From assembly GCA_014529385.2 (NCBI GenBank), contig CM043945.1:154224741-154288740 (forward strand): a DNA stretch of 64,000 nucleotides, written 5' to 3'. The notes under the pieces are model-generated. The model was given only the letters and a program-made list of their open reading frames with translations, searched no databases and was not told where the DNA came from. The translations under genes and the position numbers were made by a program. Positions 56,011 to 64,000 of the stretch are shown here, piece by piece (position 1 is the first letter of the stretch; each line of letters begins with the position of its first letter). The stretch is from Adiantum capillus-veneris (taxonomy: Eukaryota; Streptophyta; Polypodiopsida; Polypodiales; Pteridaceae).

Positions 56011-56901
56011 GGTGGTGTTGGGATCCTCGTGAGAGGGAGCTTTTTCGCGTGCGCCGGCGGTCCCTCCTTGCCCCTAGCGCCCCCACATGGGCTGTCCCTC
56101 ATGCGGCCCGGCGGTCCACGTTCCCATTTCTAACCTAACTCCCGCTAACCTAACTTCCCTCCGTGGACGGCACTTGAGGGGGACCGAGGCCCCGTTTGGT
56201 GAATTGCCCCTCTCCGCGGCCCACGCTCCCCGCGGGCCAAAAATGACGACTCGTGGACCCGTCGCTCCCGTAGACAAAACACGACTCCGGGAGCCCCCGA
56301 AAGACTTTATGCAAGTGAGAGCCCCGCTTGGGCCGTGGCCGGGTCCCCGGGGGTCCCGTGGTCCAAAACGGCCCGGACGCACCCGCGGGCCGTTTCGGCA
56401 TTTTGATCAGTTTTTGGAACCGCGGCTCCTTGACGGGACCGACGGTGATTACTTGAGAGGGATTTCTACCTCAAGGCCATGGGGCTTGGATGGTATGCCT
56501 GAGCGCCCCGAATTAAAGGACTTATATGGGAGTAGTACTCCACTCTTGGTGAACCGTGCGCATCCTGCCGGGTAGCTAAGAGGGGGCCGGTTGTTCAACC
56601 GGAGCCGGGGTGGCAGTCCTCACGTCCATAAACCATCTACCCTTTCTAGGTTGGAGTTAGGTCAACCCAGTCTTCAGAGGCGCCGGAGGGGCCTCCGTCC
56701 CTTTTGTAATGAACTTTTTGAATCAATACAAAGCGCCCGTCACGGGCTTGTTTCTACAATCTTGTCTCGCGCGTCCCTTTGAAATACTTGCTCAACTTGT
56801 TGTGAAGACGGCTAACTTGTGTTCAGGTGAAGGATCGGCGAACGCGCGCGGCCCCTAAGTCCCATTTTACGGGCCGCTCTCCAGGGTCCCGTAACAGGTG
56901 G
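56011..56901. mobile_element. Solo LTR with GGTGG target duplication (copy B)
   Basis: LTR 56016-56896 between GGTGG at 56011-56015 and 56897-56901. Compared with A it has several one- to five-base indels, mostly in GC-rich runs. Confidence 0.9.
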
Positions 56902-57171
56902 TGGGATTGTTATTTATAGAGTCGAACTCGAAACACATATACTTTTTTTTCTTTTGCTTCTATGTAACATCTATAGAATATAGCACAACATATGCAAATT
57001 GACATTTAACATCGCCGGATGTGAGAAGGATGGATACAGCCTTGTGCATGTGAGAGAGAGAGAGAGAGAGAGATATGTCTTTTCATTTCTTAACACTTAA
57101 TATGTTTTGCAAGACTTTTTATTTTTCTGAGATTGGGGAGACCTAATTACTACTAATACACCACATGTTAA

Positions 57172-58504
57172 CACTAGGTTGGTAACCTAACAGGACATCA
57201 AAGTGTCCTTTCAGGGTTTTGAAAAAAACCTCCAAAACCATAGTAGATCCACTCATTTTGTAAAATCCTTTCATGAGGTTATAGTTCAAGGCCTACTACA
57301 CATGGAAAAAATAAGAAACTTGTAAAATTTCTCATCTTCTGGTCACACCAAGCCTCCAAAGTTGATGGACCAGTACATTTTCATCAAAACAGTCATTTCT
57401 TACGTTTTTTTGCATAAAAATAAGATTAGGGATTTTTGTAGGAGATAAATTCCCTAGTTAACTTCAATGGGTTGGTGATCAGAACATATGATTGCTTCTC
57501 ACTCACTATTTTTTGTTTTGCCAAAAGAATTAGGTACAAAAAAGTTGAATTTTTACCATTCTGCAAACCTATCATCAAAGTTTCTATAGCCACGCTCAAT
57601 ACAAATAATATATGCATGTTTTCTTAGTTCCCTATTGTCCTTTAGGTTCATAAGGAGCCATGGAGCATGTCAAAAGAATAATACATCTCTTACCAAGGGG
57701 AATCTTGGGGACAAAGATGAAGTGCTAAATACAGCAAACATGAAAAAACTGGGTTCAACATTATGAGTTGTAGAATCCCATAGAAACTATTCAATATCTA
57801 GCCAAATTTGATCCTTATGACTAGATATGGTTACTACCTACAAAATTCATGTAGTTGTCACAAGAAACTAACAATATTAAAAAAGCTATACTTGATATAC
57901 TAGAATGTTTCGTTTTCTTCTATAATTGAAAAAATCAACCATCGTTGTCTACTATGCAAAATAGGGTATCAGGTGCCCCAAAACTCAAGGAATATTAGCT
58001 TTAAGTTACAATATGCGACATAGAGAATCAAAACTGCATTTGGATATCATGAAAGCCACCAAAAAAATCATAGAAGAGCTAAAATTGGCTAAAAACAGGA
58101 TTTGACAATTTTTGTAATTTGGTCATAACTTACAACTTTAAAATTTATTTCTCCCTAGAAGCATCGGGACATGTTGAGGACTAGTAAAGATAGTTCTCTA
58201 GAATTATAGACCTCACAAACATGAATTCTAGAGTGGTATAGTTGCAAAAAGTTGAAAAAAGCCAAAAACAGGACCCGTTTTTTCACACAGTTTAGGTTGT
58301 GAAATGTTGTGCAAGGACAAGGTTAAAGATGGAATTGATATTCCAAAAAAATGTCAAGTTTTTTTCAGCTCATGAGACAACTTTCTAGACAGATAGCACC
58401 TCCAAATCCATTTTGAAACTCTTGACATAATTCAAGGAAAATGGTCACTTCACAGGACATAAAAGTGTCCCAGGACATAAAAGTGTCCCATTACCAACCT
58501 AGTG
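57172..58504. mobile_element. Non-coding element with CACTAGGTTGGTAA inverted ends (copy B)
   Basis: Same ends as 20365-21668. The right inner motif CAGGACATAAAAGTGTCC is present twice in tandem here, once in A, and a 10-bp insertion lies near 58250. Confidence 0.75.
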
Positions 58505-59412
58505 TTAAATATGTTATTATGTATTGCCTACCTGCGATATGCAAAGAGTTGTATGTGTAATTAACATATATAGATGTTGATCGACATTGAGTGTATAGTT
58601 CTCAACGCATCATGCAGGTATAGCAAACTGAAGGAAGCAAGGCACAAAATTCTAAAAGAAGCAAATTGTTACAGCATCAATGGAATGCAAATTGAAATGA
58701 AGTGCTTTACCGATGACCTGAAATGTTGTACAGATGTTTTTGGACTGTCCAAGCTACACGTCGATCTTTGATTCAAGCTACAGAAAAGGAATGTGAACAG
58801 TTAAACATTTCATCTTGCAATGAAGCGTCATAAATTGAAGATGCTAAGTATATAGTGCATGTCATGCAGAAGTACCATACAAAAGTATGGTGGAGAGTTC
58901 GCACTGTGGTCTCTCCAAAAATTATAAGAAACGGAAGCCGTGCCCTGCCCTGTAGCGTTTATGTGTGGCACCAAGCAAACGCATAGTCATGGGGAGTTGG
59001 ATGGAGATAACGAACCTTGCAATGTAGTCCAACTGGACTTACGCTTGTGCAATCAAAACGGCCTATGTTTTGAGCATATGTTCTCCCCGTCAGACACAAG
59101 ATACACATTAGGATAAATATGGGGCATGTAGCATATTGATTAAGCTTGAAGAGAAATAGATCTAATTTTATTGCATGCTGAACATTTGAGCCTGATAAGA
59201 ACATCGTCAAAAAGAAACTCGTTAAAAAAACAACACTAATGGAAAACCGCTATCATTGAAGAGCGCTCCCACTGTTTCACTTTATTTTGTCAACCCATCA
59301 ATCTGTCGGGCTAGCATACTCGCCAATCGTTACGAATTTGGCGAATACTTGTCATGATCTGGGCCATTGCCCAAGACGGAATCCCACGGCCAAGAGCCTG
59401 TAGATTAATGCT
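58505..59412. other. Spacer with one possible exon fragment (copy B)
   Basis: The exon-like segment (about 58620-58771, YSKLKEARHKILKEANCYSI to KLHVDL) is open here, unlike in copy A. Family unknown. Confidence 0.3.
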
Positions 59413-59505
59413 TTGAAAAGCTCTTGCGTTTCCTGCTTTTTTTTCTATATCATGGTTGTGGTACCATGGGTTCTGAATAGAGGGGTGGACGAAACAGCAA
59501 CCATG

Positions 59506-60140
59506 CAAGACATCCACGTTGTCTATCTCAAGCTCACCTTCAGATGGCACACTGATAAACAACAACAACACAACCACCACGTTGAGGATGCCACCACGAT
59601 CTTTCAGCAAATAACGCACGCCTATGAAATCTTCTCTGACCCTCTCCAATGTTTCTCTCACGACCTCACCCTCGACAACCAACCATAGAGCTCTTTCGTA
59701 TGCGGAATCTTCCCTACGTGTCATCATGTGCAACACCGCCGCACCGTTAATCCTTCAACATGCTCAATAGGTGGAGGCTATGCCGCCTACAAGGTCTACT
59801 TCATTGCGTTATCAGGGATGAATTTGAGGGTGGGGAGAGATTTCTTTCTCTACTATGGCCACCTTTTACTGAAGACTAAAGAATATTTCGACGATGATTT
59901 CTTCCATGTTTATGGTAATGAATTTTTCAAACTGGAGGAACAAAAGCTCCAGTTTGCAACAGCTGCTACTGGCAATGGAATTCTTCCTGAGCAACCACTC
60001 TCTGCTGCTTTGAGCTTGCTTCAAAGCCTTCCTTCTTTTTCCCCCGGAGCGACCCCTCACTCTTTGAATGGTGCTCCTTGGGAGCCTTCAACTGGTGGCT
60101 TTTTTGCAGCCCTAAAGGCCCCTCTCTCCTTTGCAACATA
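59506..60140 (+). pseudogene. Decayed J-domain co-chaperone gene (copy B)
   Basis: Same J-domain remnant as 22668-23230, again with HTD in place of HPD. The downstream frame ends differently because of small indels near 60042. Confidence 0.6.
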
Positions 60141-61599
<1,459 letters not shown>

Positions 61600-61928
61600 C
61601 ATCAAACTTGTTGCTTTTGGGGAAACTGCAAACTGCCTGTCCGAGCTGCTTCTAGGGAACTTGTGATGCCTGTGGAAAAGTTCAAAGATCTTCTGAGCGC
61701 AATTGAGCAACGCAACAGTTGGTAGCTTTATTTAGAGCTTTTCAAGGCAATGTAGGGTTTGTTTATTTTATATTTGTTTTAAATAATGCCACATGGTGGC
61801 TTTTGCATTCAGATACTGCGAAAAGAGCCTTGGGATCACCAAGTGAATATGCAAATAGTGCAAAAATGTCCAGAGCCAACTGCAATTGTCCTATTCTGCG
61901 AGCTTTGTAGCTTAATGGTCCTTGCTTC

Positions 61929-63135
61929 TGATCATCCACTACAATAGTGTGCTCCAAAAGATGACATTTCAAATCTTGTCAAGAAGCATAGGTGCTTTCT
62001 AAAGTATACCATATGTGGCATACATGTCAATGAAGGCAGTGCCATGCACAACATTTTTTTTAATAGCCCCTCACTAACAATATCATCATGAATTATAGTG
62101 CCCATATGGGTGTTCTGCATAGTGCCACATACCTTAAACATGCAAGCATAGGTGATTGCATCTAGATAAATGCCCTCACTTTGTATCCACTGGAAATAGC
62201 TCAAAGATTTATGTCCCTACCCTGTCGAGTATATCCTACAATCAATGTGTTCCGAGAGATGACATTGTAGATAGAAAGATCCTCTAGAACTTCCAAGTTG
62301 CTAGCGTAGATGATTGAAATGCCCTCGCTTTGCATCTATTGAAAACAATCCAAATCATCCTGGCCTTATCCCTGTTGGGTGAAAGCGTGGTTCGGTGGTA
62401 CAAAAAAAGGACCTATTTTACTTCTACCAATGAAAAAGTGGGGACTGCTAAAATTTTTGTAGTTTAGGTCAAAACTTTTCGGACCTTGTGTTTTTAGATT
62501 CTTCTTTTGAAGATCTATCCATTGATATATAGTATGATAGGTACTTTTTCATGTGACATGTAGAAATTGTAGCTCAAAGATTTGTCAAAGGTGCTGTCAA
62601 GGACAGTCCTTTTTGTACCACCAAAGCATGCTTTTAGCCTATTGGGCATATCCCACAATGAATGCAGTCCAAGAGATCACATTCCGGACGAGAAGCTCTT
62701 GACGTAAGTTAAACGCCCTTTCTTCGCATCTACTGAAAACAACCCAGATTTTCCTGTTCTTGTTCCTCTTGGACATATCTCCCAATCAATCCACGCCAAG
62801 AGATGACATTCTGAGAGAGAATCTCCTGATGCAAGCTTTGTGCTTTTGAAGTACATCACATCGCATATATTTTGAACAAGGCAGTGCCAAGCACTATGAT
62901 GCCTTCAGAGGTGATTGCATATGGAGAGATATCCTTGCTTCTCATCCGTTGCATTAGTGAGCTCCAAGGGATGAAGTTTTGGAAAAGATGCATAGATGAT
63001 TTCTAAAGTACACCACAATTGGTATACATGTCAACCAAGGCGTTTTGACAGTGCCACAGGCCTTCAAGATACAAGCATAGGAGATTTCATCTAGATATGT
63101 TTGCTTGCGTAGAAGATATTGCTGATTGGTGCTAC
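61929..63135 (-). pseudogene. Decayed PLS-class PPR gene (copy B)
   Basis: Same remnants as 25020-26220, including LSYFQWIQSEGIYLDAIT at about 62150-62210. Two small indels near 62743-62750 shift the frame upstream relative to A. Confidence 0.8.
62375..62646. mobile_element. MITE inside the PPR pseudogene (copy B)
   Basis: Element 62380-62641 with TTGGG at 62375-62379 and 62642-62646, as at 25466-25735. Confidence 0.72.
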
Positions 63136-63551
63136 TCTGTGAACTACGTCATGCACTAGGACTGGGTAGCGGTGAGGGTGGGAGGTGATGGCAGAGGGGA
63201 GCATCTAGATAGGGAATTGAATTGCTCATACGGCGATGACCAGAATAGGCTCAAATTTTATTCGCAACCATTAAATAACTGCTTTTCATCGCATTGTTTT
63301 TTCCTTTTTTTGGGACGCGCCACGTGGTCTCTTGTGGGCTCAAAGAGTCCAAAAAGGACCTTTGGCTCACCAAGTAACAAGTAACAAGGTGAAGAGGCAC
63401 GAAGGCCCGCTAAGTTAAGGGGGGACAAAGGAGAGTAAGTTTAAATAAGGCCCTATCAAACATGGGCAACGGACGCGGCCGTAAAAGTAAAATCTAGGCG
63501 CCTTGATAGTCACACAAGGGGGACACAAGTCAAATTTATACTTTTTTTTCT

Positions 63552-63740
63552 CGGCGTCATTCAATATTCGTAGCCTAGGTGGTAGACGCTCCACAATTTG
63601 TGGCTGTTGTGTTGGGTTCAAATCCTCTAACTGCACCTCCCACATCCACCAGCGAGTCAAGATGGGCAAGGGGTCTGGCCTGGTGCTAATTGCAAAGCAC
63701 CAGACACATTCTCTGTCCAACCGTGTTTTCCCACGATAGC
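63552..63740 (+). mobile_element. Possible tRNA-derived SINE (copy B)
   Basis: A-box-like TAGCCTAGGTGG (63571-63582) and B-box GGTTCAAATCC (63615-63625), the same segment as 26640-26830; limits approximate. Confidence 0.42.
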
Positions 63741-64000
63741 CACACTCAAGTCCGAGCGAATGTGTCTGCTAAGTGCCTACAATCAGATGGAATTTTTACT
63801 GTGTTTTAATACAAAATTGTATTATCTGTTTCTAAAGAGTAGCTTTTATTGGTTAGCTTAAAATTAAATACATTAATTGAAAGATGTCTTCAAGATTCCC
63901 TCTATCCTCGTCGCCTAGCCGTCACGTTTTTTTCCCTGTCGCCAACACCTTCTCCCTCTGTGTGTTGCCCTTCCCTACCTCTTGAAGAGTCCCTACGAGC
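63741..64000. other. Spacer to window end (copy B)
   Basis: Matches 26827-27083; no feature seen. Confidence 0.5.

Overview
The window looks like repeat-dominated nuclear DNA of a land plant. It has Ty1/copia and Ty3/gypsy retrotransposons primed by initiator-Met tRNA, a CACTA (En/Spm) element with a TNP2-type transposase carrying DUF4218 and DUF4216 regions, very long CT/GA arrays, and decayed copies of plant-type PLS-class PPR and J-domain genes. The style of the PPR remnant (MQSEGI...DAITYAC followed by a VDMY-like block) suggests a fern or another TE-rich non-seed or large-genome plant, but this is only an inference. I see no rRNA, tRNA, CRISPR, bacterial operon or clearly intact host gene.

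The main fact is a direct duplication. Bases 1-27083 (copy A) reappear at 37341-64000 (copy B), a period of about 37.3 kb. Both ends run off the window, so the true breakpoints are not visible. The copies differ by scattered substitutions, homopolymer lengths, dinucleotide arrays and a few larger indels. This may be a recent tandem segmental duplication, or two haplotypes or collapsed reads joined by the assembler.

Within one unit the layout is nested. The oldest recognisable layer is a minus-strand gypsy element (here G1) whose gag-pro-RT is scattered over about 22 kb in copy B: gag start 54216-54626, middle gag 45015-45176, gag end and protease 43825-44543, protease end and RT 32177-33119. 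A 9.0 kb CACTA element split gag (7826-16877 in A, 45177-54215 in B). A second gypsy (G2, 33120-43824) split the protease and is flanked by the 5-bp target duplication ACTCG. A copia element (36247-41461) sits inside G2. A third LTR element (G3, LTR 31988-32176) cut the G1 RT. All of these insertions predate the duplication where both copies can be compared.

Right of G1 (17.4-27 kb and 54.6-64 kb) lie microsatellites, one unrecognised cysteine-rich exon, an 885-bp solo LTR with a perfect GGTGG duplication, a 1.3-kb non-coding element with CACTA-like inverted ends, a decayed J-domain gene, a decayed PPR gene with a 260-bp MITE inside it, and a tRNA-like SINE candidate. The single-copy spacer 27084-37340 holds a TA array, a 179-bp tandem repeat, a decayed plus-strand gypsy (G4), G3, the left half of G1, the G2 3' LTR and about 2.6 kb without recognisable content.

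Nearly every coding region has shared in-frame stops, so the elements look non-autonomous. The most unusual structures are a roughly 57-bp minisatellite of CACTA/TAGTG and CCAAT palindromes inside the CACTA element, an internal third cluster of its TTACCGC terminal motif, and a fold-back chimeric LTR at the left end of G2.
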